Source of the DNA: Gnetum montanum
Taxonomy: Eukaryota; Streptophyta; Gnetopsida; Gnetales; Gnetaceae
NCBI GenBank assembly: GCA_015680685.1
Contig: MNCI01004202.1
Coordinates: 128,351-192,350, forward strand
Direction: 5' to 3'
Length of the DNA stretch: 64,000 nt
Part shown: positions 10,201-22,411 of the stretch, piece by piece
How positions within the stretch are numbered: position 1 is the first letter of the stretch
How the letters are laid out: every line of letters starts with the position of its first letter
Notes under the pieces: generated by a model
Databases searched by the model: none
What the model was told of the DNA's origin: nothing
Seen by the model: only the letters and a program-made list of their open reading frames with translations
Translations under genes and position numbers: made by a program

Positions 10201-11960
10201 AATTGTCATTTCTTCCAATGGTCCAACCCTTATGGCATCTTTTAAGTGAGAAGATAGGTAAGAATGCCATTGTACCATTTAGGCTCAATGGGCAATTTTT
10301 CAATTATAGCCTTGGTAAAGAGGATTTCATCAGAAAACAAATTAAATAGTGGGCTTTCCTCCTCTTTATTATCCCATTGCAAATGAGATAAGTGGTTGGC
10401 AACCACATTCTCAGTTTACTTTCGATCTACCATCATAAGATTGAATTCCTACAAGATCACCAACTACCATATGACATAGGGGCTCACTATTGGCTTATTC
10501 ATTAAGAAGTAAATTACATTGTAGACTATGTGCACAAACACTTTGTATCTAAGCACATAGTGCTTGAACTTCTCTAGAGAAAACACCACTATCATCAATT
10601 TTTTTTCTATGGTGGTGTAGTTCTATTGTACATCCATAATGATTTAACTTGCACATTGGATGTAATATGAACGTTTCTTATGGTCCAACTACATAACCAT
10701 AACTCCTAAGGTGTAATTTGATGCATTCATCATAACATGAAATGGTCTAGACCAGGCGAGTGCTTGTAGAATTGGAGTTTCCAAAATTTTTTCCTTTAGC
10801 TATTGAAATGTTTTTTCATATTTCTTGGTCCAAAAAAATGGATAATCTTTCTTTGTTAGCTCAACCAATAGTTTTTTTATCTTAGAGAAATTCTCTATGA
10901 ATTGCTAGTAGTAGCCAATGTGTCCAAGGAATGACTAAGCATCTTTGATGATTTCTGGTTGATTGGTAATTCCTTGGATTACCCTTATTTCTTTAGGGTC
11001 AACCTAAATCCCTAATTGTGAGATTTTTTGCCCTAATACAATGCCCTCTTAGACCATCAGATGGCTCTTTTCCTAATTAAGCCACAGATTTGTTTCCACA
11101 CATCTTTTGAGTACTTGCTCAAGGCAATCCAAGGCTTACTCAAATGTGACTCTATAGGTGAAAAAGTCATCCATGAATACTTCCATCCTACTACCAATCT
11201 ACTACTAAAAAATACTTAAAACTAGGCATTGGAATGTAATAGGGACATTACACAAGCCAAGTGACATCTTTCAATATGCAAAAATCCCCTAGGGACTTGT
11301 GAATGTTATTTTAGCTTGGTCCTTTGGTACGATTTAGATTTGGTTATAGCCACTATAACCATCTAGAAAGTTGTAATAATAATGCCTAGATATGGTGTCC
11401 AAAACCTGATCAATGAATGACAATGAAAAATGATCCTTGAATGTTGCCATATTCAATAGCCAAAAATTAATGCAGACTTGCCACTTGTCATCTTTCTTTG
11501 GCACAATCATGAGTGGGCTAACCCACTCACTATTTACAATGGGATAGATAAACCCTACCTTAAGGAGTTGTTCACTTTCCTCTTTGATGATCTACTTCAA
11601 TTTGGGGTTTAACCATCACTATAGCCCCTCTTTGGATTCATGGCTAGATTAGTGTAGATACAATGCTAGTATATCCTAGGATTAATCCTCGTGAGTTTAG
11701 GATATGACCAAGAAAATTTTGTTAACCACATTCAACAACATCTATTTCTGTTCAAGAGCAAGATTTGCATTGATTACTACTAGCTTTCCATTTTTCAAGA
11801 ATGCATATTCCATGCTAGTAGATAGATTTTTTAACTCAAGGGAATCTTGTTTAAAATGTTTAGGAATTTTGAACTCTCCCAAATAGGTATCATCATTTGC
11901 ATTATTAGAGAGTTGATGATGAACTTGCTCTAATTCATTCATGCCTATGACATAAGTACA
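10201..11960 (-). pseudogene. E1 reverse transcriptase and RNase H, decayed
   Basis: On the minus strand. The pre-RT linker (11742-11960) contains LKNLSTSMEYAFLKNGKLVV, the Athila 'LPxxLKYAFL' segment. RT shows YPIVNSEWVSPLMIVPKKDD and WQVCINFWLLN (11440-11560), then MSLGLCNVPITFQ (for MPFGLCNAPATFQ), and the catalytic box VFMDDFFTY at about 11162-11185, with both Asp kept. RNase H follows (YTTIEKKLMIVVFSLEKF, about 10600). Together these copy element RNA into DNA. Stops, mainly at former Gln and Trp codons, kill the frame. Confidence 0.85.
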
Positions 11961-12129
11961 TGTCAAGCTCTTAGTAGGTTCCATGCACATTGTGTTGCTT
12001 TCAAGATCAGTAGTCAACCATTGGATACCCTCTTGTTTATGACTACTACATATAGACACCTTTGAATATCTTGTTTTATGGCTACTCATTTCATGGACCA
12101 AAGTTTCTACATGCAATTTCACCTGGTAT

Positions 12130-12500
12130 CACTATACATGATGCAGAGAACTCACTTCTTCTTAATCTTTCCAAATGCATTTTCCTTTAATATCTCAAGG
12201 GAAATATCTCTTATGTCCATTCCTGCATAACAATGCTTAGCCATTCCCTTCCCATAATAATTGGAAATTTCCACTTACAGTTCTCAATCTTAATTAGTAG
12301 GAAATCGATAGGATAGAACCACCCACAAACAGTGGTCACAATGCCTTCTACCCATCCCAATGAAATAGTAATGGACTGGTCTACTAATTCCAATTAGATA
12401 TTACTCTTCTTAAGAGGTGGTAGGTTCCAAGCAATATACATCTCATGAGAAATCAAGTTCACACTAGAACCTAAATCAATAAGAGCTTTACATGGTTCAT
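12130..12500 (-). pseudogene. E1 aspartic protease, decayed
   Basis: The minus strand reads CKALIDLGSSVNLISHEMY near 12450-12495, with the D-L-G-S active-site loop, and later FPIIMGREWLSIV near 12230-12270, the conserved 'FPIILGRPWLA' flap-end motif. The enzyme cleaves the Gag-Pol polyprotein. It lies between gag and RT as in all Ty3/gypsy elements. Stops interrupt it. Confidence 0.8.
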
Positions 12501-12559
12501 TCCCAACAATTTGTAAATAGATAAGAGGACTTCCAAGATCAACTAATTTTCTAGGAAGG

Positions 12560-14724
12560 TTTTTAGCCTAGATCCAATCAAGTACAGCATGATTAAGCAT
12601 AATAGCATGGATTCTAGGTGGTATTTGGTTTGAAGAGAATTCGAATGGATTAGATGTAGAGGGATATGGAGAAAAAGGGTTGCCAATCGTAGGTGTATGT
12701 GAGGATTTAGGTGGACTATTGGATTAGAAAAAATGTCTTTTTCTTGATCTAGTATCTAAACCACTTAGTTGATGAACCTATTAGAGATTGATAGCCCTGG
12801 TAGCATTGCATTGCTGCGGCTACACTAAAATTTTACCCTACATGAATGGAGTAAGCAATACCTATGTTGAGAGCAGAGAAACAAGTGCAAAAATAGGAGG
12901 ATGATAAGGATAAAAGGTGGTATCCCTTCTTAAATGTGGAGAATGAGTTCAATAGTATTTGGGAGGGTAGTAGTAATGTTGAAAAGAAGAAATTTGACTA
13001 GAAGAGTCACATGGAAACAAGGGTTTCTAAACGTAATACCCATATGAATTTGGTTATCTATAAGGGTATTGCTACATTGGTAGTGGCAATGCCCATGACT
13101 ACGAGTGTTTCCACTATTGATATTACTTGTATAGCTACAGTGGAGCTTCACTTAGATAATATTGTTGTTGTTGATAGAACTACCTAGGATTGCATTGAGG
13201 ATAAGACAATCTTCTAGGTGTTTGTCTTTTTGCTAGTTATGGATTCAGAGCATACATCCCAGATTCTTATAAGTGTAACATGATGGGGCAACATCCCTTA
13301 GGATGTTCATATTGATAGATGTTACATCCACCATCAACATCTAATTTAGTTTCTACAATGTCCTCTACTATAGCAATTTTTCCCTTACCCCTCTAATTAG
13401 CACATTCAACTTCCTTTTGGCTCTTGTGGAAATGATCACTATCCTTTTCTTTAGACTCTTCAATTTTTTTAGGACATTTTAAAATTTTCTATCTATAGAG
13501 TTCCATAACTAATTTACCTTAGCCAAAATTTCAAAGATATATTTTTGAATTGACAAGGTTTTTTGGTTCACCACCTCATCAATTGATGATTCCTCCTCAC
13601 TATCAAAAAATCGAACCTCCCTCTTGTGAATGGACAAATGTTGGTTGTATTCTTCTATTCTTTCATGTTTCTTCAACTCTCCTTATTTTTCCACCTACTC
13701 AATCAATTGTTGGATCTAATGGGCTTTCAGTTCTGACAATTACCCTTAGGCATAAACTCCAAGAGTTCTCCTCATTTTTTATTGAAGCCCATCTATGATA
13801 TGGCGAAGTTACTCCTATTTAGAATAACCATGGCCAGGACATCTATGCGATAAGAAATAGTATCAACCCATGGTGGTATCCAAGGGTTCATGTGTCCCTT
13901 GTTTGCATCATTGGATCTACCTCCTCAAGTTGGACACTTAGGAGTACATCTAATATTTTTCATTAAATAATTCAAGCATTATACTCCACCATCTAATGGA
14001 TTCTAGTTCTAAGGACTAGTACTAGCATTCTGCTTCTTTAATGAGTGTCCTAAAAAACAAATTAAGCTTTTTCTAGTCATTTTCTATATTTTGCAGGGCA
14101 TAGGCATTGAGATAAACCTAGAGATGCTTCTATGGATCTGAATTATATTCCCCTTTGAACTTGAGAATGTTGTTCATGTTTAGCCTCTTGATCTGGCTAT
14201 CCTTTACGTGCCTTATAAAAATTCTCCCCGCCTCTATGATGTTTAGTATGCTTTAGGTAGTGAGAAAAGGCTCATCATAGCCATGATCTTAGTGCCTGTG
14301 ATGCCCTCTTCTAGCCCTGTATTTGTAATGATGGTCTAATGATCATTTATAATATGGAATCATTGGACCACTTTCCCTTCACAAACTCATAGCACTAGTC
14401 TAGCTGTCAATCCCTTAGACATTGTGCATCAGTGGGATGATAATTGCTAGTGTCACTATCCTACATAACATATTTAGCATGAAGTCCTTGGATGTCCAAC
14501 CACATTAGAGTTTAGTGGAGTATCATAGGAATGGATCAATCAAGTTTTAACATAATGTTGCCCTCCATGTCTCACCACCACAATAGTTCATCCTAGTATA
14601 GAATGAAGGTGAAATTTGGTATGTACTCATCAGGATGAGCATATACCACTCTATATTACTAGGGCACCTATTAATTTACTTCATTAGACTTGGACAAAGA
14701 GCCACTCCTATGAGAAGAAAACAT
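12560..14724 (-). pseudogene. E1 gag, decayed
   Basis: Starts at an ATG at 14724 on the minus strand, 143 bp inside the PBS, with MFSSHRSGSLSKSNEVN. The reading frame has many stops of the transition type. The zinc-finger-like stretch near 13265-13330 reads GGCNIYQYEHPKGCCPIMLH, matching QYCDVCLYNQPKGQCPILSH in E2; one Cys has become Tyr. Downstream it runs into the protease. Gag would form the particle. No long open frame survives. Confidence 0.7.
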
Positions 14725-14866
14725 CTTGTATTAGAAAACAAAAAATGTAGTGTGCTTTCTTATAGTTGTTGTACTTATTTTGAAGTATGATATGACTTAG
14801 GGTTCATTCCAATGATCTTCAATAATTTTTCACTAAATCCTAGATAGCACAAGTAACAAACTAAAG

Positions 14867-14885
14867 GTCCCTAGAAATAGTACCA
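14867..14885 (-). other. E1 primer-binding site (tRNA-Asp type)
   Basis: The minus strand reads TGGTACTATTTCTAGGGAC one base inside the 5' LTR. It is a mutated form of TGGCGCCGTTGCCGGGGAC, the tRNA-Asp PBS used by Athila elements; most differences are C-to-T or G-to-A. Confidence 0.75.
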
Positions 14886-14886
14886 A

Positions 14887-15743
14887 TGATGAGCGACAAG
14901 GTATCCCTACCTCCAACCATACAAATCACAAGTGTTCACATGCAATTTGTTCAAATTCTACAGATCTTAAATTCCTAAGTACACTAGTTCCAAGACATGG
15001 AATCTAATCCTGACAATTTTGTCTTCCCAACTACACTTATGAAGCTTATTTGTATCGTTAAGTGTAATTGAGGCACATGATTTTTATTATTTTATATTTT
15101 ATTCATCTATAATTAACAAGAAATTGAAACTCAATTTGTAAATCAATTTAAATAATTTAATTACTAATTAATAACTAACTATCCTAACATAAATATCTGG
15201 TCCCACTTTTTGTGCACATCCTGAACATGTATAATGTTGTTGGATTACCAAATGTTAAAGTGTTGCTAGGATTACCAAGCATCATATGCATGCTCGAAGT
15301 GATCATACTTATGTTCTTAATTAACTACCATAAAATCTAACTAGCTTAATTTAGCTTAATTACTTGAAAGCATTAAATGAAATTGCACAAAACATTAAAT
15401 GCATGAATGAAATATTTAAACTAGCCAAGTTGCAACAAGGTTTGATAATAAAGTTCATCTTTATTACCACACATACTACCATGCTAAGGTATAATAGTGC
15501 TTGAATAAAGATCTGTACACTTAATGACTCCTACTGCAGGCACTTTGGAAAATATTCTAACTCTAAAGAAAAGAAACTACAAGAGCTCTACTATGATATG
15601 ACAAAAACTATTATCCAAACTGTGTGCCCAAGCACTATATTTATAGGTCGGCACACATCCCATGATATCAAATATCTAACATTGCTTCTTGGGCCCTGAT
15701 GTTAGATACTTGATATTAAAGCCAGATAAAATATGGTTCATTA
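14887..15743 (-). repeat. E1 5' LTR
   Basis: 857 bp. Begins tgatgagcgacaagg next to the PBS and ends ttcatta (from TTCATCA). Same TATA box as the 3' LTR, at 15635-15647. It contains a small extra duplication, 'gatgttagatacttgatatta', near its outer end that the 3' LTR lacks. Confidence 0.85.
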
Positions 15744-15959
15744 ATTAAGATGAATTTTTTTTTACTTATAAGTGATTTTCATAAGCATGGAGTTTTTAAT
15801 TGAATTCAAATCTAATTGTTATTTTTCTTGATGATGTTTTTGACTTTGGAATCATTCCTCCATGGATACAACTCATGGGTTAGTCACAAACGAGGTGACA
15901 ATCTTACAACAAAGTTAATTATTAAGGTAGTTCAATATCAAACTTTGACTAGCTCATCA
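15744..15959 (+). repeat. F1 5' LTR, right part
   Basis: Continues the F1 5' LTR after E1. Positions 15785-15959 align with 35585-35762 of the 3' LTR (shared 'tttttcttgatgat', 'tttttgactttag/gaa', 'ttagtcaca', 'gctcatca'). It ends CTCATCA three bases before the PBS. Confidence 0.8.
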
Positions 15960-15962
15960 ATT

Positions 15963-15981
15963 TGGCATCATTGCCAAGGAG
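15963..15981 (+). other. F1 primer-binding site (tRNA-Asp type)
   Basis: TGGCATCATTGCCAAGGAG three bases after the LTR end; a decayed TGGCGCCGTTGCCGGGGAC. The changed positions are mostly those of CpG or CCGG contexts. Confidence 0.8.
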
Positions 15982-16114
15982 GTTGGAAAAATTCATTATC
16001 ATCAAGGGTTCTGTACATCTTTGAATTCTTTTTATAAATCTAGGACTTTTCAATAGGTATGCTTTATTTTTCTTCTATTTTATTTTAATTCATTTTTTTT
16101 GAATAGTTCTAGAA

Positions 16115-18630
16115 ATGGTTACTTTTAATCATTTTTCTTATATTATGAAATTTAAAAATAAGGAAAAAGTACAATCCTAAGAATCATCCCCTCTTATTTC
16201 CCAACCTGCAAAAATTGTTAAGAAATTTACAATTAAAGAAGCAAATGTAGGAGTAATTAAATCAATTTGTTGATTCTTAGGATTGGTAGCCCATGAATGT
16301 GCTAAAGTGAAATGTGATTGTTAAATAAAACCAATAAAGAAACTGAAGAAACCAACATGAATTCAACCTCCTAGGAATACTCTTAGGGTTTACAAACATA
16401 CACAAGATAATTTAAGATAAGATCAAGAGGAACAAATACAACCAAATCTTAACTCAGTAGAAAGAGAAAGGGTACAATATAATTTTTCCACATCTTTTAA
16501 TCCTCTATTTGATATTTCAACCACTACAATACAAGCTATGAGTTCAACTATAGGGGTAGGTTCCCAAAATCTAAGTTTTATCCAAATATTAAGTAATGTA
16601 ACTGCAATGGAAGGAACCAACCAGCCTGTATATACTTTAAATTTTCCAACCCCAATTACATCACTATCCTTTACTTCTATACTAGGTCCTATTGTGATCC
16701 CAATAGCAACTACCACTTTTACAATGGGATCATCTTCATACCATACACCTCCTCCACATTTTCTTGGTTCAATTCCTCTTTCCTTTGGTAGCCTAAGTTC
16801 TAATGTTCCAGTTGGACAAGCCTACCAAGGAAAAACTATTGGGGATTTATGGAATCAAAAGGACATCAATCCTACCTCAAGGACCATTATTTTTTTCACA
16901 AGGAAGATATGTAGAGGTTAAAAACATTCATTTATTACTTGTCTTTAAGGGAACAAATGATGAAGATATAGTTACTCACATTAGAAAATTTGAAACCACA
17001 TTAGCAATGCTAGCATCTAAAAGTGGGGATAGAACAAAAATGATTGCTTTTAAATCAACCTTGAAAGATAAAGCTAATTTTTAGCTACAAACTCGTAGGA
17101 CACAAATTAGTTCATGGGATGAATTCAAGGATGCTTTTCTCCAAATATTTCTCTCTAATGATAAGTTGTATTCATTAAAGAAGAAATTAATGAGTTTTAT
17201 GCAACAAGAAGATGAAGATTATGGGGGGGTGTCAGACCCCAAAAAGAAGTTCTATTGATATTAACAGTGTATCAGTTATAGTAACTTGAATAAGTCATAG
17301 GGTTAAGGGGAAGGGAAAGCTCAGAGCACTGTGCATGAAACTCGGGAACAACCTCATCATTAAATGAGTATTAAAGGAGGAAACCTGAATTGGGGCACTA
17401 CCAAACATCCACCCATACTAACTCGTTACAAGATAGAATGACATAGAATTAGATAAGGCAAAGAGCTCTTAATTAATGATAGAGAGAGTTCCAATGGTGA
17501 CTCCTAACAACAGAAAGGGAAAGCTTCCTTGCAAAGATTACTGATGATGAATGTTACTAGAATGCACAGGTCTTTCCCACGGTTGCAAGAGATGAACCAA
17601 CTGATGACTATCCATATTGAACTTGGAAGCTTGAGATGTGAGTTGGAAATGAATGAGGCAAAAGATCTGAAACTTCTCCAACCTGGTGAGCAAACATTTA
17701 TTAGAATAATCTGTCCTTTGAAATATAACATTGCATCTTCATTTCCAAATATAATATAAAATAGTAGGCCTAATAACTTTCCATAAAAACTTGAGATTAG
17801 TAGAAGTAATGGTTAAAATGCTGAATATGAAAAAACTATGGAAGATGAAGATTATGAGTACTTTTGATAGGCTTAAGGGATTGTGTTTAAAGAACCCCAA
17901 CCAATGGACTTCTAGCCCATCAACGTATTCAAATCTTTGTAGAAGGCCTATTACCATATTGTAGGCAAAATGTTGACTTTCCATGTGGTGGAAATATCTT
18001 AAATGTAACACTATAATACAACTATAAAATCATAGATTCATTAGTAGATCAGAGCAACAGATGATCAAAGACCAACATCATGCAAGGCATGACACAAAAA
18101 ATTGAACAATTAAATAAAAAGTAGATGAGTTGACACAATTAATAAAAAAACAAACTCATGTAATACAAAGTAAAGCATGTAGCCTTTATGGTAGCCCACA
18201 ACATGACTACACCACTTTTCCAACCTTATTATATTATCATGAGGAAGTGCAAGAATTTATGAAGGCTTTTCAACAATATAGAAGCCAACCAACAATCACC
18301 TTTCCACAAACACCACCCTATCAACAACAATATCCTCAAAATAACTTCAGACCATTTAAGAATCTAAGTAATGAACATTTGGATAAAGTCACCCAAAGTC
18401 TTACTTCGTTCATTAAAGAAAGTAGATAATTCATGAGTGAAACAAGGAGAAGATTTCAAGACCTAACCAAGAATGAATTACCTTCCCAACCTAAGCCAAA
18501 TCCTACATCTCAAAGAAAGGGTAAGGAAGAATTGCATTTCATCACTACTAGGAGTGGAAAGACAATTGAGCCTAAACCCCACAAGAAGGTTAGCTTTCAA
18601 GAAGTTGACAGGAAAAAAACCAATTAGGAA
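16115..18630 (+). pseudogene. F1 gag (Athila lineage), split by a 617 bp insert
   Basis: The ATG at 16115 (MVTFNHFSYIMKFKNKEK) starts a frame that continues through 16921; a frameshift then moves it to the frame at 16803-17084 (LVFKGTNDEDIVTHIRKFET), followed by WDEFKDAFLQIFLSND, the Retrotrans_gag core. At 17223 an insert interrupts it, and the same residues (EDEDY) resume at 17841. The C-terminal part has QNNFRPFKNLSNEHL and FITTRSGKTIEPKPHKK, the (T)TRSGK motif diagnostic of Athila Gag just before the protease. Stops and frameshifts make it inactive. Confidence 0.85.
17224..17840. mobile_element. 617 bp insert with a perfect 16 bp target duplication
   Basis: gaagatgaagattatg occurs at 17208-17223 and again at 17841-17856, exactly flanking this segment, and gag homology continues across if the segment plus one copy is removed. 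The insert begins ggggggtgtcagacccc and ends atgaaaaaactatg. It has no long frame, no TG...CA ends and no clear poly(A). A long perfect duplication is typical of target-primed reverse transcription (LINE or SINE); an unclassified DNA element is the alternative. Confidence 0.75.
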
Positions 18631-18697
18631 AATAAAATAATCTTTACTCTCTTCTTCTTTACCTAGACAAATAATTTTACCTTCTTTTCCTAAACAA

Positions 18698-19324
18698 TTG
18701 TCAGAGGAATTTACAACTAAATCCCATATCGAAAAAATGTTTAGTGAATTATATTTGCATATTCCTTTGGAACAAGTAGAAAAAGACACAACTATTAATG
18801 CTAAGTACTTAAGGGAATTATGCACTAAGAGAATAAAGGAAAATATTCCTAAGCAAGTTTACTTAGTTGATAATCTTTCTTAACTTATAAAAAGTCATGG
18901 GTCCCAAAATACCAAGATCCAAGGGTTCCTACCATTCTAATTAAAATAAATGGATAGGTAATTAGGAATTCCCTATTGGATTTAGGAGCTAGTATCAAAT
19001 ATCATGCCACTTGAAATGGCTAGGTCACTTGATTTGAAGGATATAAGAATGGTAAACATGACAATATCTTTGGCTGATGGTTATAATGTAAAAAATATAG
19101 GAATAGTGAAATATTTAATAGCAAAGGTGAAAAGACAAAAATACCAAGTTAACTTTGTAGTTTTGGAGGTAAAAGATCCAAATTTTTTTCCCATCATACT
19201 AGGTAGACCTTGGTTAGCAATAGCTAATGTGGTGATCAATTGTAGATCAAGGCAAATCCAATCATCTTTTGCTAATCTTACTTTTATGCTTAACATATAT
19301 GATAAGACAAAGAGGACTTATTGA
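18698..19324 (+). pseudogene. F1 protease and its N-terminal linker
   Basis: 18698-18883 reads FSELYLHIPLEQVEK and YLRELCTKRIKEN, the Athila segment before the protease (LHINIPFxEAL...). The active site is LLDLGASI at 18973-18996, then a frameshift, then MPLEMARSLDLKDIRM (19004 on). FFPIILGRPWLAIANVVINC at 19183-19242 is the conserved C-terminal motif of Athila protease. It would release Gag and Pol proteins. The D-L-G-A loop is intact in sequence, but the frame is broken just after it. Confidence 0.85.
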
Positions 19325-19479
19325 ATCAAGATTTAAAAGAAGCAAGAGTGCTCTACACAATACCTACTTTAGTAGTGGCACAAGATAGGAAAACACTGCT
19401 ACTAAACAATTTTGAAGAAGGACCTTTAGACCCCTCTACAAAAGAACAATAAGATCTCCTTGACTAGATTTTAAATTTG

Positions 19480-20480
19480 GGCTCAATAAATATTAGACAA
19501 ATAATTCAACCACCAAAAAATGATTCTTTGGATCTTAGAGAATTACCTAGTACTCTTAAGTATAGTTTCCTTGATCATAATAAACCATTAATAATAAATT
19601 TCCAACTTTCTAATTAGCAAGAAGCAAAATTACTAGAAGTCTTGCATAGAAAGTCTAAGGTATTTGGATGGAGCTATGAGGATCTTCATTAAGGAATCTT
19701 GCCCAACATCATATCTATCTAGAAGATAATGTAAAATCAGTAAGAATTCCCCAAAGAAAAATTAATCTAGCTTTAAAAAAATTGTTAAAGATGAGATTTC
19801 AAAACTTTGGAAGGAAGGAATTATTTATCCAATAGCCAATAGTGAATGGGTAAGTCCTATTACATTAGTTCCAAAAAAAGATGAAAAATGAAGAGTTTGT
19901 GTATGTTATAGGAAATAAAATCAAAACACAAAGAAAGATCATTTTCCTTTACCTTACATAGTTCATTTTAGAAAAACTAGAAGAGCATGAGTATTATTGC
20001 TTTTTGGATTGGTTTAGTGGTTACAATAAAGTAGCAATTATGCTTGAAGACCAGCATAAAACAACTTTTACATATCCATATGGAAATTTTTCTTATTGAC
20101 AGATGCCTTTTGGCCTCTGTAATGCACTTGCTACCTTCCAAAAGGCTATGATATCAATGTTCTCTCATATGTTAGAAGATTAGCTTCAAGTATTTGTGGA
20201 TGATTTTTTGGTTTATGGGGATACTTACAAACAAATTTACAACATTTAGAATGTGTTTAGATAGATGTATAGATAAAAATTTAAAATTAAGTTGGAAAAA
20301 GAGTCATTTGATGGTTATAAATGGCATAGTATTAGGACATGTTATCTCTAAGAATGGGATGAAGAAAAAGTGAAAGTAATATCTACACTCCCAACTCCAA
20401 CTAATTTAAAGACTCTTCAATCCTTTCTAGAACATGCTAGATATTATAGGTGATTTTTCAAAGATTTTTCAAAAAATTAT
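19480..20480 (+). pseudogene. F1 reverse transcriptase, decayed
   Basis: The pre-RT linker LDLRELPSTLKYSFLDHNKP (about 19530) is followed by a frameshifted N-terminus. Then come WVSPITLVPKKDEK (19845-19890), DWFSGYNKVAIMLEDQHKTT (about 20007-20070), MPFGLCNALATFQKAM (20102-20150) and VFVDDFLVYGD (about 20190-20222), the catalytic box with both Asp retained. Stops fall mostly at Gln and Arg codons. The order and motif set are those of Athila RT. Confidence 0.85.
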
Positions 20481-20559
20481 GAAACCACTATATATGCTCC
20501 TCAAAAAAGATGTTTCTTTTGTATGAATTGATAATTATTAACAAGCATTCTTAGAATTA

Positions 20560-21003
20560 AAGAAAAGAGTAACTACTACCCCAATATTAAATGCACCTAA
20601 TTGGGATTTCCCATTTGATTTAATCTGTGATACTAGTAACACTGATGTAGGGGTATTTTTAGGAAAATATATTGATAATAAGCTACAAATTATCTATTAT
20701 GTATCTAAAATTCTAGACTAGGCCCAAGTAAATTATACAACTATAGAAAAAGAAATTTAAGCCATTTTGTATGCTTTGGATAAGTTTATACATTATTTAA
20801 TAGGATATAAAACTAGAGTTTATACCAACCATTCAACCATTAAGTTTTTGGCTACTAAAAAAATAGAAAATGTAAAAATAATGAGATGGTGCCTATTACT
20901 CCAAGAATTTGATATTGACATTTTACATAAAAGGGGTAGAGAAAATGTTGTCGTAGTAAATCTTTCTAGATTAAAAACAAGAGATAAAAATAGAACAAAA
21001 TGA
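20560..21003 (+). pseudogene. F1 RNase H, decayed
   Basis: NWDFPFDLICDTSNTDVG (about 20600-20655) carries the first acidic strand (CDAS in intact copies, here CDTS). YTTIEKEI and AILYALDKFIHYLIGYKTRV (20740-20820) follow, then VYTNHSTIKFLATKK (for VxTDHxALKYL). The C-terminus, FDIDILHKRGRENVVVVNLS, matches the 'FDxEIxDKKGxENxVADHLSR' end of Ty3/gypsy RNase H. The catalytic Asp of TDH has become Asn. Confidence 0.85.
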
Positions 21004-21019
21004 GTCTTTCATGATGAAT

Positions 21020-22411
21020 TCCCAGATGAACAACTCTTTTTCATAAAGAAGGATCCTAGGTTTGCTAATATAGAAAACTATCTTGCCACTATGAAAACCC
21101 CAACCCAATGGAGTAAGGAGGAGAAGAAATTTTTCATATGAAACATCTCTAAATATATTTTAAGTAAACCATACCTTTATAGAATATGTAAAGATAATGC
21201 AGCAAGAAGATGTGTGGCTGAGGATGAGTAACAAGAAATTTTACATATGTGCCATGATGAAGTTGGAGGTGGCCATTTTGATACTAGACACACAGTTGTC
21301 AAAATCTTATAAATTGTATTTTATTAACTGCCAATATTTAAAGATGCTCAAAATTATTTATAATAATGTAATAAATTCCAATGAATGAGGGTCATAACCA
21401 AAAGACAAGAAATGTCATTAAACCAAATTTGAATAAATGAACCATTTGATGTGTGGGGTATAGAATTTTTATGACCATTTCCACCATCCAATGAATGTCA
21501 ATAAATTTTGGTTTGTATAGATTATGTCACCAGAAGCTAAAGTCACCCCAACAAATGATGTTAAAGTAGTCATATATTTCCTTAGAGAAAAAATCTTAAC
21601 ATGCTTTGGAACTCCACGAGCGATCATAAGCAATCAAGGAACTCATTTTGTAAATAGAATACTGGAGAAATTCCTTAAGTCTTATGGAATCCAACATAAG
21701 ATAGCTATTTCCTATCATCCTTAAACAAATGGTCAAGTAGAAAATGCAAATAGAATTATATCAAATATACTGACAAAAATAGTATGTGCTAAAAAGAAAG
21801 ATTGGTTGAAAAAATTACAAGATGCACTTTTGTCTTATAGAATTACATATAAAATAAGTTTAGGATATTTACCTTATCAATTGGTTTATGGTAAACAATG
21901 TTTATTTCCTGTAGAAATTAAATACCAATATTTACATTTAGCACAACAATTGAATTTTGATGAAGAAATAAATCATGCCTCTAGAATGATACAAATACAT
22001 GAACTTGATAAAATAAGATTGAATGCTCTTGACAAGAAAAAGGTTATGAAAAACCAAATGAATAATTTACATGATAAGAACATTTTCAAGAAACACTTTT
22101 CAATAGGTGATATAGTTATTTTGTATAATATGAGATTATATAATTTTCCAGGTAAGTTAACAACTAGGTAGGAATGCCCATATCTAGTGGTACAACCCCA
22201 TGCTAATGGAAGTGTTCTAATCTCAACTATTAATGATTCCTCAACTAAATTTTTAGTCAATGAACAAAGACTTAAGTTATATCATCAACATCACATTGAG
22301 GAACTAGGAGAAGATCAATTAGTAGAGCTAAGTGATCCAACTTATCCCAACAATGATGAAAGAAATAAAAAAATTCAATTAGAAGTCCAAGCTATGGGTA
22401 GTAACCTTTAA
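21020..22411 (+). pseudogene. F1 integrase, decayed
   Basis: The H2C2 region is recognisable in another frame (HMCHDEVGGGHFDTRHTVVK, about 21245-21305). The core has IDYVT near 21525 and TPRAIISNQGTHFVNRILEKF (21609-21670), where the second catalytic Asp (DQG) reads Asn, then GIQHKIAISYHP, TNGQVENANRI and LSYRITYKISLGYLPYQLVY. The C-terminal part, HFSIGDIVILYNMRLYNFPG then NEQRLKLYHQH, is the usual Athila integrase end. The frame closes with TAA at 22411. Several stops and shifts. Confidence 0.85.

Larger units (their letters stand above)
6192..15743 (-). mobile_element. E1: minus-strand Athila-type element nested in the F1 5' LTR
   Basis: 9.55 kb, bounded by two direct LTRs of 840 and 857 bp with TGATGA...TCATCA ends (minus-strand reading). 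It is flanked by gttaa (6187-6191) and attaa (15744-15748), a 5 bp target duplication with one transition. On the minus strand: 5' LTR, Asp PBS, gag, protease, RT, RNase H, integrase, spacer, PPT, 3' LTR. The post-pol ORF2 present in E2 and E3 has been removed. All frames are decayed. Confidence 0.85.

Noticed and set aside
9960-10349. Plus-strand frame at 10149-10349
   Set aside because: Antisense shadow of the E1 integrase and RNase H linker, which is clearly coded on the minus strand.
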